Origin: Chryseobacterium sp. MYb7
GTDB taxonomy: Bacteria; Bacteroidota; Bacteroidia; Flavobacteriales; Weeksellaceae
NCBI RefSeq assembly: GCF_002979455.1
Contig: NZ_PCOU01000001.1
Location: 124,001-188,000 of the forward strand
DNA length: 64,000 bases
Reading direction: 5' to 3'
Under the pieces are notes generated by a model, which was given only the letters and a program-made list of their open reading frames with translations, had not been told where the DNA came from and did no database searches. Below, piece after piece: positions 1 to 9,739 of this stretch (its first letter is position 1; each line of letters opens with the position of its first letter). Made by a program: the position numbers and the translations under genes.

Positions 1-209
1 ATATGGGTAATCATGATATTTAGGATATAAGTTTTTCAGTTTAAATATTTAATAATCAGAAATTTAATATATAAAGTTATTGATTATTTTGCAAGTTTTT
101 TATAATTGAACTTAAATTTATATTAAAATATGTTATTAAATAAAAATTGATTTTGTTTTTTTTCTGAAAAATATTAACTTGTAAAAATCATAAACATAGA
201 CAGAACTTA

Positions 210-1433
210 ATGTTAGAAAAGAAAGAACATAACTATGAGAAAGCAGTCTTAGTGGGTGTTATTACCCAGAATCAGGACGAAGAAAAACTGACGGAGTATT
301 TAGATGAACTTGAGTTTTTAGCTTTCACAGCCGGAGCTACCGTACAAAAGCGTTTTACCCAAAAACTGACTCAGCCGGATTCCAAAACCTTTATCGGAAG
401 CGGAAAAGCAATTGAGATAAAAGAATATGTAAAAGAAAATGAGATCGGAACTGTAATTTTCGATGATGAACTCTCTCCTTCACAGCTTAAAAACCTGGAA
501 AGAGATATGGAAGTTAAGATTTTGGACCGTACCAATCTTATTCTGGATATTTTTGCCCAAAGAGCACAGACTTCTTATGCAAGAACTCAGGTAGAACTGG
601 CACAATATCAGTATCTTTTACCACGGCTGACAAGGATGTGGACCCACCTTGAGCGTCAGAAAGGGGGAATTGGGATGAGAGGTCCCGGTGAAACGGAAAT
701 TGAGACCGACCGTCGTATTATCCGTGACAGAATTACGTTACTGAAAGAGAAACTGAAGACAATTGACAAGCAGATGGCTACTCAGCGTAACAACCGTGGA
801 AAAGTAGTTCGTGCTGCTTTGGTAGGATATACCAACGTAGGAAAATCTACTTTGATGAATTCTATTTCAAAATCTGAAGTTTTTGCTGAAAATAAATTAT
901 TTGCAACACTGGATACTACCGTAAGAAAAGTAGTAATTGGAAATTTACCTTTCCTGCTTACAGATACCGTAGGATTTATCAGAAAATTACCGACTCAGCT
1001 GGTGGAGTCATTCAAATCTACTTTGGATGAAGTACGTGAAGCTGATCTTCTGATTCATGTTGTGGATATTTCTCACGAAAGCTTTGAAGATCATATAGAA
1101 TCTGTAAATCAAATTCTTATGGATATTGATGCACATCAGAAGCCAATGATTATGATTTTCAATAAAATTGATGATTTCAGCTATGAGAAAAAGGATGAGG
1201 ATGATCTTACGCCTTCCACCCGTAAAAATATCTCTTTGGAGGAATGGAAAAAAACCTGGATGGCAAAATCAAAATATCCGACAGTTTTCATTTCTGCATT
1301 AACGAAGGAAAACTTCCCGGAAATGAAGAAAATGATCTATGACGAAGTCATGAAAATTCATATATCCAGATTTCCATACAACGACTTCCTTTTCGAATAT
1401 TTCGATAACGACGAAGAAGAAAGCAACAATTAA
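210..1433 (+). CDS. hflX: Ribosome-associated GTPase HflX
   Basis: 407 aa, normal length for HflX, a GTPase that binds the 50S subunit and splits or rescues stalled ribosomes. The N-terminal HflX domain (about 1-190) carries the family stretch GMRGPGETEIE. The G domain begins near residue 200 with the P-loop GYTNVGKST, then DTVGF (G3, about 250) and NKID (G4, about 318). The ATG at 210 is the first start in frame and is preceded by an AT-rich leader. The stop TAA shares its last base with the ATG of the next gene, so the two are probably co-transcribed. Family assignment is secure; the exact cellular role in this organism is inferred. Confidence 0.96.
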   Translation: MLEKKEHNYEKAVLVGVITQNQDEEKLTEYLDELEFLAFTAGATVQKRFTQKLTQPDSKTFIGSGKAIEIKEYVKENEIGTVIFDDELSPSQLKNLERDMEVKILDRTNLILDIFAQRAQTSYARTQVELAQYQYLLPRLTRMWTHLERQKGGIGMRGPGETEIETDRRIIRDRITLLKEKLKTIDKQMATQRNNRGKVVRAALVGYTNVGKSTLMNSISKSEVFAENKLFATLDTTVRKVVIGNLPFLLTDTVGFIRKLPTQLVESFKSTLDEVREADLLIHVVDISHESFEDHIESVNQILMDIDAHQKPMIMIFNKIDDFSYEKKDEDDLTPSTRKNISLEEWKKTWMAKSKYPTVFISALTKENFPEMKKMIYDEVMKIHISRFPYNDFLFEYFDNDEEESNN

Positions 1434-2068
1434 TGAAGTATCACTTTTTCCTTTTATTCATACTATTTTCGGTTTTTGGGTTTGGCCAGAAATCAAAAGT
1501 TGATTTAAAAGCTATTGAGAAAAGTCTCAAAAGTTCTGATTCTCCGTACAATTATGAGAAGCTTATTTTTAAGTACAAAGGCTATCCAAAGTCTTTGGAT
1601 AGTATAGAATCACAATATCTTTACTATGGAAGAAACTATAGAAGCGATAAAATAAGCACATCAGAAGACCGTTTTAAAAGTCTTGTAGATGCCTTTAAGC
1701 AGAATAATTTTGCTGACTGCATCAAACAGGGAAAGGAATTGTATGATAAAGATCCTACGAACCTTGATATTCTACTGATCCTGCTCAGAGCATATGATTC
1801 TGTAAAGGACGGAAATAACTTTATGCATCACCTGAACCAGTTTAGAGCACTTACGGATGGGATAAAAAGTTCAGGAGACGGGGAGTCTGAAAAAACAGCC
1901 TATATTGTCAATTCTGTAGGGGATGAATACATTCTGCTGAATATCCTGAATATAGGACAAGATTATACAAGAAGCTCAAAAGCAATGAAAGATAGTATGT
2001 ATGATATCTGGGAAAAGGAGGGGAAGAAGATTTATATCAAAATACTTTATCTGGAACTAACCAATTAA
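1433..2068 (+). CDS. Exported DUF4919-like protein
   Basis: 211 aa with a Sec-type signal peptide: a short basic start, a hydrophobic run to about residue 18, then a likely cut after FGQ. The mature part resembles the Bacteroidota DUF4919 family (the block YNYEKLIFKYKGYPKSLD near residue 40, followed by helical TPR-like sequence with YDKDPTNLDIL near 105). No catalytic motif is visible. The start codon overlaps the hflX stop by one base, so translation is probably coupled. It would act in the periplasm or at the outer membrane. Function unknown; the family call is from recall of motif style and is moderately sure. Confidence 0.75.
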   Translation: MKYHFFLLFILFSVFGFGQKSKVDLKAIEKSLKSSDSPYNYEKLIFKYKGYPKSLDSIESQYLYYGRNYRSDKISTSEDRFKSLVDAFKQNNFADCIKQGKELYDKDPTNLDILLILLRAYDSVKDGNNFMHHLNQFRALTDGIKSSGDGESEKTAYIVNSVGDEYILLNILNIGQDYTRSSKAMKDSMYDIWEKEGKKIYIKILYLELTN

Positions 2069-2089
2069 TCTTAAAATAAAAAACACTTA

Positions 2090-3376
2090 GTGGAATTATA
2101 TTATTCATTTTCAGCATTAATCGTATTAGCATCAATATTTGCCTATCTTAATTACAGGTTTTTAAAACTTCCGAGTACCATCGGAATTATGGTGATCGCC
2201 ATTGTGGTTTCTATTTTTTTGGTCATGTTCGGAGAAACAGTACTTCCGAGAACTTTCGGACATCTTCACAAACTGATGAACGGTATCGATTTTACGGAGG
2301 TTTTGATGGGAGCTATGCTTAATTTCCTTCTCTTTGCAGGAGGAATTCATATTAATATTAATGACCTGAAAGAACAGTTTAGACCTGTAGTAATATTTTC
2401 CACAGTAGGAGTTGTGATTTCTACTTTTGTAGTAGGATTTGGAATGTTCTATCTACTTCCTTATGTGGGCGTTAAGCTTCCATTTATCTATTGTCTTGTT
2501 TTTGGGGCCTTGATTTCTCCTACCGATCCGGTAGCGGTTCTGAGTGTACTGAAACAGGCTAATGTATCAAAATCACTGGAAACAAAAGTAGCCGGGGAAT
2601 CACTCTTCAATGACGGTATGGCGGTTGTAGTTTTTACCGTGATTTTACAGCTGGCAGTCGGGAAAGAAGTAGATCTTAGTGTTGAAACGATCGGATTGCT
2701 TTTGCTTAAAGAAGCAGGAGGTGGTCTTTTACTCGGAGTTCTCCTTGGTTGGGTTACCTCAAGGCTGATGCGTGAAGTAGATGATTATATTATTTCCGTA
2801 TTGGTAACGCTTTCTGTGGTGATGGGAGGATATCTTATTGCCCGTCAGATGCATATTTCAGGGCCGTTGACAATGGTAGCGGCAGGATTGTTTATGGGGA
2901 ACTTCAACAGAAGTTTCAAAATGAAATCTGTCACTCAGGATTATCTGATTAAATTCTGGGAATTGATTGATGAAATTCTGAATGCTGTGTTATTCCTTTT
3001 CATAGGATTTGAACTTTTAATGATTAAAGATCTCAGACATTTCATGATTCCTGGCTTAGCTGCCATTGTAGTCGTTCTGTTTGCAAGATTTATTTCCATC
3101 TGGGGACCTACAAAATTTACCTCACTGAGAAAAAGTTTCAGTCCGCAGACCGTAAAAGTTCTGGTTTGGGGAGGAATTCGTGGAGGAGTTTCCATTGCTC
3201 TGGCGATGTCTATCCCCAAAAGTGAATACAGTGAAATTATTTTAAGTATTACCTATTGTGTTGTTGTATTCTCAATCATTGTTCAGGGGCTTACCATTGC
3301 CAAAGTGGCCAATCCTAATAAGATTGCCAAAGAAGAGGAAGAACAGGAAAATATTGCTGTAGAAGAAAACGCTTAA
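2090..3376 (+). CDS. CPA1-family Na+/H+ antiporter
   Basis: 428 aa with about 12 hydrophobic segments, typical of the NhaP/NhaK branch of the cation:proton antiporters of the inner membrane. The family motifs are visible: SPTDPVAVL near residue 143 (the paired acidic ion-binding region), GESLFNDGMAVV near 168, FIGFELL near 305 and the Arg/Gly-rich WGGIRGGVSIALA near 360. It likely exports Na+ (or K+) in exchange for H+. The start is GTG at 2090, 21 bases after the previous stop; no in-frame ATG precedes TM1. The C-terminal tail is short and acidic. Substrate preference cannot be told from sequence. Confidence 0.92.
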   Translation: MELYYSFSALIVLASIFAYLNYRFLKLPSTIGIMVIAIVVSIFLVMFGETVLPRTFGHLHKLMNGIDFTEVLMGAMLNFLLFAGGIHININDLKEQFRPVVIFSTVGVVISTFVVGFGMFYLLPYVGVKLPFIYCLVFGALISPTDPVAVLSVLKQANVSKSLETKVAGESLFNDGMAVVVFTVILQLAVGKEVDLSVETIGLLLLKEAGGGLLLGVLLGWVTSRLMREVDDYIISVLVTLSVVMGGYLIARQMHISGPLTMVAAGLFMGNFNRSFKMKSVTQDYLIKFWELIDEILNAVLFLFIGFELLMIKDLRHFMIPGLAAIVVVLFARFISIWGPTKFTSLRKSFSPQTVKVLVWGGIRGGVSIALAMSIPKSEYSEIILSITYCVVVFSIIVQGLTIAKVANPNKIAKEEEEQENIAVEENA

Positions 3377-3384
3377 ATTGTCAT

Positions 3385-4101
3385 ATGGGTATTGTTAAAG
3401 AAATACAGGAATCACTTGCTGTTCTATCCATTCCTGAAAAGGCAGAATTCTTTCCTAGATTTTTCAAAACAGGAAAAGGAGAGTATGGCGAAGGCGATTT
3501 GTTTCTGGGCGTAACAGTTCCGGATCAGCGCTCTGTTGCGAAAGAGTATTATTCGAAAATCAACTTAGAAGATCTCAGTGTATTGCTTTCTTCAAAATAT
3601 CATGAACACAGGCTGACAGCTCTTTTTATGCTGATTTCAAAGTTTGAAAAAACAAAAGATAAAGCCGTAAAAGAAGAAGTGGTCACTTTTTACTTGAATC
3701 ACCTTCCTTATGTCAACAACTGGGATCTGGTAGACTCCACTTGTTATAAGATTTTAGGGCGGTATGTTTTTGAAAACCAGAAAGAAAGCCTTCTTAGAGA
3801 ACTTTCGGAATCTGAAGAAATGTGGCATAAGAGAATAGCCGTAGTAGGAACCATGCACTACATAAAGAAAGGATCGTTTGATCTTACCAAAGAGTTTGTA
3901 ACCAGAAATCTGAAACATCCTCATGATCTGATGCATAAAGCAAATGGCTGGTTGTTAAGAGAAGTGGGAAATAAAAATGAAGGTGAACTCATCAGCTATT
4001 TGAATCAGTATTACAAAGAAATGCCCAGAACTTGTCTTCGGTATGCTATCGAAAAGCTGGACGAAGATCTTCGTCAGGATTATCTGAAAGGACGTATTTA
4101 A
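3385..4101 (+). CDS. AlkD-like DNA alkylation repair protein
   Basis: 238 aa, the usual size of the HEAT-repeat DNA glycosylases of the AlkC/AlkD superfamily, which excise positively charged N3- and N7-alkylpurines without base flipping. Visible family features are the N-terminal FKTGKGEYGEGDLFLGV stretch (about 30-46), the NNWDLVDSTCYKILG block near residue 118, which holds the catalytic-type Asp, and a C-terminal LLREVGN helix. It starts 8 bases after the antiporter stop, so it is the last gene of the hflX transcription unit. A hairpin with a T-rich tail follows. Confidence 0.9.
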   Translation: MGIVKEIQESLAVLSIPEKAEFFPRFFKTGKGEYGEGDLFLGVTVPDQRSVAKEYYSKINLEDLSVLLSSKYHEHRLTALFMLISKFEKTKDKAVKEEVVTFYLNHLPYVNNWDLVDSTCYKILGRYVFENQKESLLRELSESEEMWHKRIAVVGTMHYIKKGSFDLTKEFVTRNLKHPHDLMHKANGWLLREVGNKNEGELISYLNQYYKEMPRTCLRYAIEKLDEDLRQDYLKGRI

Positions 4102-4108
4102 AAAATAG

Positions 4109-4132
4109 AATACGGAATCGTACCGTATTTTC
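4109..4132 (+). terminator. Hairpin terminator after the AlkD-like gene
   Basis: Seven-base stem AATACGG / CCGTATT around a 7-base loop, followed by a short T run, 7 bases downstream of the stop codon. Confidence 0.6.
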
Positions 4133-4233
4133 CCTTAAAAAAGTACCGGGAAACAGCTATTTATGCCCAAAAAATCGAAGATAATAAGGATTTAAGGCCA
4201 AAATTGAGTAATTTTGTGGCTTTAAAACAAATC

Positions 4234-4902
4234 ATGAAAAATTTTCTCAGATTATTTCTTCTATGGATTCCTTTGCTGTTCCTTACAAGCTGTTTTGATA
4301 TCCTTGATAAAGTGAATGTAAAGGCTGATGGAACAGGAGAATATACCATTATTCTTAATGCCAGCAAGAGCAAAACAAGACTGGCTTCCATCTCCAAAAT
4401 GGAAACTATTAACGGGAAAAAAGTTCCGAAAAAGGCTGAAATTGAAAATAAAATCAATGAAGCTGCAAAAATTTTCAAAGGAACTCCCGGAATCAGCAAT
4501 GTGAAAACATCCATGGATTTTGATAATTACATCATTAAACTGAGCTGTAATTTCAAGAAAATTGAAAATATCAATGCTGGTCTGGACAAACTGAAGGCTC
4601 AGAATATATTGGGTAAAATGGTTCCTACTCAGGTTTACAGCCAGAATCTTGAAAAAAAGATATTGACAAGGAATAAAGTCAACTCCTTCAAAGCAGATTA
4701 CGACAAGATGAGCAAGGCAGACAAGGAAGTTTTTAACGATGCAAAATATACTTCCATTATGCAGTTCGAAAGCACCGTGAAATCACAAACGAATAATACC
4801 TACGTGCTTTCTCCCAATAAAAAAGCACTTAAACTGGAGGCTGATATCCTGGATCTTATCCTTCTGAAAAAACAAATACAAAACACGATTCTTTTTCAAT
4901 AA
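4234..4902 (+). CDS. Predicted lipoprotein of unknown function
   Basis: 222 aa from the ATG at 4234. A longer frame opens at a TTG at 4204, but the ATG gives a clean lipoprotein signal peptide: basic start, hydrophobic core, lipobox LTSC with the lipidated Cys near residue 20. After it comes a beta-rich domain with VNVKADGTGEYTI and a C-terminal Lys-rich helical part. No known domain is recognised. It is followed after 17 bases by the first of two exported paralogues, so the three probably form one operon and act together at the cell envelope. Function unknown. Confidence 0.8.
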   Translation: MKNFLRLFLLWIPLLFLTSCFDILDKVNVKADGTGEYTIILNASKSKTRLASISKMETINGKKVPKKAEIENKINEAAKIFKGTPGISNVKTSMDFDNYIIKLSCNFKKIENINAGLDKLKAQNILGKMVPTQVYSQNLEKKILTRNKVNSFKADYDKMSKADKEVFNDAKYTSIMQFESTVKSQTNNTYVLSPNKKALKLEADILDLILLKKQIQNTILFQ

Positions 4903-4919
4903 ATTTCTAAACTATAGTC

Positions 4920-6935
4920 ATGAAATCTATCTTATTAAAAACACAAAAAATTATTTTTGTACTCTTTGGTTTTACACTGGTTTTTGCCCAAAATAGTATG
5001 AAAATACCGTCTGATGCCGTATTTTATATGGAAGTCAACGGAAAACAGCTTAATAATAAAATCAACTGGAATAAACTGAATCCTTTGCTTCATGAACTAA
5101 GCAAAAAAAGCAAAGAAGCCTCGTCATGGACAGATTATTCCAAAACCGGGATCAAATACGACGCTGTTCAGTACCATTACGCAAGCTTTAATGATTCTAT
5201 TAAGACGTACAACACGCATTTTATCATTGATAATACGGAAAAGTTTCAGGAGTTTATTAATTCTGTGAAGAAAAAAGGACAGGAAGTTTCCAGCAGAAAA
5301 AACTACTCTTACGTAGATATTAATGATGATGTTTTTGTGGCGTGGAATGGAAGCCGTGCAGTTCTTAGCATGATAAGCTATACCAAGCCTTATAAAGATC
5401 TTTGGACAACAGAAGCTGTTGCAGATAGTACCGCCGTTGCTGTCGATTCCGTTTACGCAGAAGCAGGAGACAGTGCAGATGAGCCGGAAAAACCTTTTAA
5501 CTATAAAGACGAAATCAAAAGCCTTAAAGATGATATTAAATATCTGAAAGAGAGCATTAAAGATAACAATAACGAGATTGCAAGAATTCAAAAAGATATC
5601 AAATACCTTCAGAAACATCATAAATATCCTGAAGAGAAGGAAAGTGCTGAGAATTCTGAAAACGGAGAAGAAATGCCTAATGATGGTTACGCCTATGACG
5701 AGGAAGAAGATAAAGCTTACAAAAAAGAACAGGATTCTATCCGCAGAGAAAACTTCAAAGTTGTGAAAAAGAACGCTGAAGACCGTTTCGACTTGTATTT
5801 TAGTTCAAATTTAGAAATTGAAGTTCCTAAAGAAATGCTGAAATTCAGAGATGCCAGTTCCGATGTTTTTGTCTACACAGATTATGGAAGAATCGTAAAT
5901 GATGGAATCTATGGCAAAATGACGAAGTTCTACAGCTATGGACAGTTTTTTAAAAACATGTACGATTCCAACTATTCGTACAATCTTTATTTTGATAAAG
6001 ATAAAGTAAGATTGGTGAATAATTATCAGCACAAAAATGAAGACATTCAAAAGAATATTTCAGCTATTTACAAAGGGAAGAAGAACAAAAAGCTGCTGGA
6101 GCTGATCAATGAAAAAAGCGTTGGTTACTATGCTATGAACGTGAACGGAGCCAAATGTTTCGACATGATGTACAGCCTTCTTCAGAATTCTGGAGAAAAT
6201 GAGTACAAAAAAGAAATGGAACTCATCATGGAAACTATGAAAATTGTCCTTGACGAGGAAGCGATTACCAAAATTGCACCCGGAAACGGAATTTTTGTTT
6301 TGAATGAATTGAAATCCAAAACAGTAGAATACACCGATTATGAATACGATGCTGATTTTAACGAAAAAGAAGTAAAAAAGACCAAAGAAATCGCTGTTCC
6401 CAACTTCACTTTCGCTTTTGCAACAGAAAATGAAGGCTATTGGAACCGTATTTTTGATTTGTTGACTACCAATAAAAAACTGTCTAAAAGATTCTCTAAA
6501 AAAGGAAACTTTTACACTTTTAAAGAAGAGAAAAATGGAGGGTATATTGATCAGCTGTTCTTTACCGTAAAAGATGGAGTGGTATATCTGATGAGCTCTG
6601 CCGACAATATTTTATCGGTAAACCAATCTGATATTTCAAGAAAATGGGCAAAAGATTCAGCGAAATATCCTTTATCCGGAAGATTGGATATTCAGAAGCT
6701 TTTAACAGGTCTGGATAAAGAGTTTAAAACTCCAAAAGAAAGAAAAACACTGGATGCCATCAGAAAAAATGTAGGAGAAATGTATTATAAAACAGAAGTG
6801 AAAGGAGAAAGCATCCAGACTGAAATGAATTATAATATTAAAGACTCTTCGGAAAACAGCTTAATGTATTTCTTTGATATATTCGATCAGGTTTTTAAAA
6901 CAAAAGAAACAGAAGAGAAACCACAAATTTTATAA
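4920..6935 (+). CDS. Large exported protein, DUF4836-like
   Basis: 671 aa with a signal peptide cut near FAQ (residue 24). The mature start, IPSDAVFYMEVNGKQL, resembles the opening of DUF4836-like Bacteroidota proteins. A central charged region (about 190-265), rich in Lys, Glu and Asp, looks like a long coiled coil: KDDIKYLKESIKDNNNEIAR. A block YTDYEYDADFNEKEVKKTKE near 475 recurs in the next gene as YEYDDNFNEVEKKT, so the two are paralogues of different length. The next ATG follows the stop directly. Likely periplasmic or outer-membrane facing. Function unknown; family call tentative. Confidence 0.75.
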   Translation: MKSILLKTQKIIFVLFGFTLVFAQNSMKIPSDAVFYMEVNGKQLNNKINWNKLNPLLHELSKKSKEASSWTDYSKTGIKYDAVQYHYASFNDSIKTYNTHFIIDNTEKFQEFINSVKKKGQEVSSRKNYSYVDINDDVFVAWNGSRAVLSMISYTKPYKDLWTTEAVADSTAVAVDSVYAEAGDSADEPEKPFNYKDEIKSLKDDIKYLKESIKDNNNEIARIQKDIKYLQKHHKYPEEKESAENSENGEEMPNDGYAYDEEEDKAYKKEQDSIRRENFKVVKKNAEDRFDLYFSSNLEIEVPKEMLKFRDASSDVFVYTDYGRIVNDGIYGKMTKFYSYGQFFKNMYDSNYSYNLYFDKDKVRLVNNYQHKNEDIQKNISAIYKGKKNKKLLELINEKSVGYYAMNVNGAKCFDMMYSLLQNSGENEYKKEMELIMETMKIVLDEEAITKIAPGNGIFVLNELKSKTVEYTDYEYDADFNEKEVKKTKEIAVPNFTFAFATENEGYWNRIFDLLTTNKKLSKRFSKKGNFYTFKEEKNGGYIDQLFFTVKDGVVYLMSSADNILSVNQSDISRKWAKDSAKYPLSGRLDIQKLLTGLDKEFKTPKERKTLDAIRKNVGEMYYKTEVKGESIQTEMNYNIKDSSENSLMYFFDIFDQVFKTKETEEKPQIL

Positions 6936-8171
6936 ATGAACAAAAAGAAGATTATTGTCCCGTTAGTTTTACTGTTTGCTGTGGCGGTGTATTTCGTGAT
7001 TTTTTATAAAAACAAAAATCTCAGATATATCCCTGAAAATGCAGATGCAGTAGTTTTAATTGATGTAAAGAAACTAACAGGACAATACCTCTTCAATTTG
7101 GCAACCCATCCTTCACAATGGTCTGGAAGCAAGTCCAAAAGTAAAAGTTCCGGCTCTTTGAAAGATGCTGGGATCAGAATTCCGGATTTTTTACAGATTT
7201 TCCATCTTAAAGACACAAAAATTTCTGAATGGTATAGTGTTTTAGAACTTAAAGATTCAGGAAGATTCATCAGTTTTTTAAAGAAACAAAACTTTGTTGA
7301 TAAAGGAAATAACCGCTTTCAGAAGGAACAGTTTTTTGTTATGATCAATGGAAATCATTGTATCGCAGGAACTTCAGACTTGGCTTTTGAAACCCTTCAC
7401 AAACAAATTCTTCAGACTTCGAATTCTGTTCTAAATGCAGATCAGTTTATAAACAATTCTGTGGGAAGTATTTCTTTCATTTCCGGGAAAAAGATTCAAA
7501 AGTTTTCTATTGACTTAAATGACGAAGAAATTGAAATAAAAAACAATTCAAACGCCGAAATTTTTAATTCCATCGCCTCCAAAATTCAGACAGGAAACCA
7601 CTTTCTGGATCTCGAATTAGACAAAGAAAATATCCGAAATTTCAGCCGTTTTTTCAGTAAAAGTATAGCCGATTCTTCACAAATAAATTATTTTAAGGCA
7701 ACAGCAGATCTTGAACAGGTTAGCGATACTATCATCAGCTATGAATATGATGATAATTTCAATGAAGTTGAAAAAAAGACCTTCCAAAAAATTACCCAAT
7801 CTAATTATTTCATTGATTTTAAAAGTAATGATCCCGGAAAAACATGGGAATATTTCCAGTCTAAAAAGTGGATCAACAACGAAAATCAATTTACGGCAAT
7901 TCCTTTTCAACCGAATCAAATCAGCCAAAATAATAACGGGATTGTCATAAAATCAACCCGAAAATCAGCAGCATTATCTCCTCAATTAAAAGAAAATTAT
8001 ATTCTGATCAGAAACAATGCTCTGCTGTATTCTTCTTTAAAAATGCTGAGTAGCAATGAGAAAAGAATTATTTCCGATATAGAGTATGTGCTCTACGGGA
8101 ATAAATCAAAGGATTATTGGATGAAAATAAAAGCAAGAAATGGAGAATTACCCTTAATTTTACGGTGGTAA
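6936..8171 (+). CDS. Membrane-anchored paralogue of the preceding exported protein
   Basis: 411 aa. It starts with one uncleaved hydrophobic helix (about 5-24) after MNKKK, so it is probably an inner-membrane-anchored protein facing the periplasm. It continues with RYIPENADAVVLIDVKKL, which parallels the IPSDAVFYMEVNGKQL opening of its upstream neighbour. The two also share the YEYDD-x-FNE block (near residue 269 here). The ATG directly abuts the preceding TAA, a strong sign of translational coupling. It lacks the charged coiled-coil insert of the longer paralogue. No enzymatic motif seen; function unknown. Confidence 0.75.
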   Translation: MNKKKIIVPLVLLFAVAVYFVIFYKNKNLRYIPENADAVVLIDVKKLTGQYLFNLATHPSQWSGSKSKSKSSGSLKDAGIRIPDFLQIFHLKDTKISEWYSVLELKDSGRFISFLKKQNFVDKGNNRFQKEQFFVMINGNHCIAGTSDLAFETLHKQILQTSNSVLNADQFINNSVGSISFISGKKIQKFSIDLNDEEIEIKNNSNAEIFNSIASKIQTGNHFLDLELDKENIRNFSRFFSKSIADSSQINYFKATADLEQVSDTIISYEYDDNFNEVEKKTFQKITQSNYFIDFKSNDPGKTWEYFQSKKWINNENQFTAIPFQPNQISQNNNGIVIKSTRKSAALSPQLKENYILIRNNALLYSSLKMLSSNEKRIISDIEYVLYGNKSKDYWMKIKARNGELPLILRW

Positions 8172-8199
8172 ATGTCAAAACCGAATAAAATTATCATCA

Positions 8200-8538
8200 A
8201 TGGCTCCATCAGACATCGCATTGCTCAAAACTTTTACTCATTATTTTTTGCATCTCGTTTTTCCGGTCTTTATTGCGTTGATTTTTTATCGTAAAAATTG
8301 GAAAAAAGCGTATTTCATTCTTCTGGCTACGATGTTGGTAGACTTAGACCATCTTTTTGCCAATCCGATTTTTGATCCTTCAAGAGGAAGCATAGGTTTT
8401 CATTTTTTACATTCTTATTATGCCATTGCGGTGTATTTTTTGCTGCTGTTCTTTAAAGGAAATATAAGGATTATAGGAATTGGGCTCTTGTTTCATATGT
8501 TCACGGATTATCAGGACTTTAACTTCTGGCCTCATTAA
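8200..8538 (+). CDS. Small multi-pass membrane protein (DUF6122-like)
   Basis: 112 aa with about four hydrophobic segments. His and Asp residues are clustered in a way that recalls metal-dependent membrane hydrolase-like families: HYFLHL near 13, DLDHLF near 47, GFHFLHSYY near 65 and FHMFTDYQDF near 97. It matches in style the Bacteroidota DUF6122 family. It lies 28 bases after the previous gene and is the last of this plus-strand group. Activity unknown; the His/Asp pattern is seen directly, any metal binding is inference. Confidence 0.7.
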   Translation: MAPSDIALLKTFTHYFLHLVFPVFIALIFYRKNWKKAYFILLATMLVDLDHLFANPIFDPSRGSIGFHFLHSYYAIAVYFLLLFFKGNIRIIGIGLLFHMFTDYQDFNFWPH

Positions 8539-8603
8539 AATATCATTAATATTTTCTTTTGATATTTAAAATTTCATAGATTTTTTGTATTTTGTAGTCA
8601 CTT

Positions 8604-9674
8604 ATGAAACCTAAAGAATTCTTACATTATACTTATATTTTTCCTCTCCTTGCGGTAGGGTACTACTTTTCCGGACTGATGGGATCGGGAGTTCTTTATG
8701 ATATTCTTGCCGGGATTTTACTGATCGGGAGTGTTTTATCAGCAGTGCACCATGCAGAAGTAGTCGCTCATAAAGTAGGAGAGCCTTTCGGAACTATTAT
8801 CCTGGCTCTTTGTATCACTATTATTGAAGTTGCGCTGATCATCTCACTGATGGTTGCCGGCGGAGATCAGGCGATCACGCTGGCCAGAGATACAGTTTTT
8901 GCCGCTGTCATGCTTATTCTTAACGGAATTCTGGGAATATGTATTTTGGTAGGCGGTGTTAAATATCATGAGCAGTTCTTCGCAAGAACCTCAGCAACTA
9001 CTTATCTGGTAAGTATTGTTTCCATTCTCGTACTTACCCTTGTTCTTCCTAATTTTACTTCAAGTGTCAACGGACCTTTCTATAACGAAGCACAGCTTAT
9101 TTTTATATCCATTGCATGTCTTGTCATTTACGGAATTTTCCTGATGGTACAGACTGTGCGCCACAGAAGCTATTTTATTGTTCCTGATGAACATCCGGAA
9201 GAACATTACATTCCTTCACTCACAAAAACGCTTATCAGTTTTGCTTTTTTGGTGGTGTGCCTTGTTATTGTTGTGCTTATGGCAAAAGGATTATCTGATA
9301 CTATAGAAGGGATGGTACAAAGTGTTGGAGCTCCTAAGTCCCTTGTTGGGGTTATTATTGCTGCAGTGGTTCTTCTCCCTGAAGGAGTGGCTGCCATCCG
9401 TGCAGCGAGAGCCAATCAGATACAATCCAGCTTAAATCTGGCATTGGGTTCGGCACTGGCAAGTATAGGGCTGACGATTCCGGCAGTTTCAGCGGTATGT
9501 ATCATGTACGATATTCCATTAGTGCTGGGTCTGGATAAAAAGGACATTATCCTGCTTTCTTTATCCGTCTTTATCGTTATGCTTTCCTTAAGCCGTGGAA
9601 AAACAAATATCCTGTATGGAACTGTTCTATTGGTGAATCTGGCAGCGTATATCTTTACGGTAATTGTTCCATAA
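8604..9674 (+). CDS. chaA: Ca2+:H+ antiporter, CaCA superfamily
   Basis: 356 aa with about 11 hydrophobic segments. Two alpha repeats of the CaCA (ChaA/CAX) superfamily are visible: GTIILALCITIIEVAL near residue 62 and LLPEGVAAIRAARANQIQSS near 255, the latter followed by LALGSALASIGLTIP. The acidic residues in these repeats form the cation site in known members. It would exchange cytoplasmic Ca2+ (or Na+) for H+ across the inner membrane. It faces the truncated haemoglobin gene tail to tail. Superfamily is sure; ion preference is inferred from the ChaA-like arrangement. Confidence 0.9.
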   Translation: MKPKEFLHYTYIFPLLAVGYYFSGLMGSGVLYDILAGILLIGSVLSAVHHAEVVAHKVGEPFGTIILALCITIIEVALIISLMVAGGDQAITLARDTVFAAVMLILNGILGICILVGGVKYHEQFFARTSATTYLVSIVSILVLTLVLPNFTSSVNGPFYNEAQLIFISIACLVIYGIFLMVQTVRHRSYFIVPDEHPEEHYIPSLTKTLISFAFLVVCLVIVVLMAKGLSDTIEGMVQSVGAPKSLVGVIIAAVVLLPEGVAAIRAARANQIQSSLNLALGSALASIGLTIPAVSAVCIMYDIPLVLGLDKKDIILLSLSVFIVMLSLSRGKTNILYGTVLLVNLAAYIFTVIVP

Positions 9675-9739
9675 AAGAGCAAATTACTAATTGATAAATC
9701 TCGGATTTCGTATCACGTATCCCGACTCCGCGTATTACA

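Noticed and set aside
120..200. hflX promoter (TAACTTG near 174)
   Set aside because: It lacks one base of the -7 consensus and has no convincing -33 box, so I did not list it.
5124..5621. 165-codon open frame on the minus strand inside the large exported protein gene
   Set aside because: Antisense shadow; hydrophobic, Phe/Ile-rich composition typical of the complement of Lys/Glu-rich coding sequence, no promoter or family feature.
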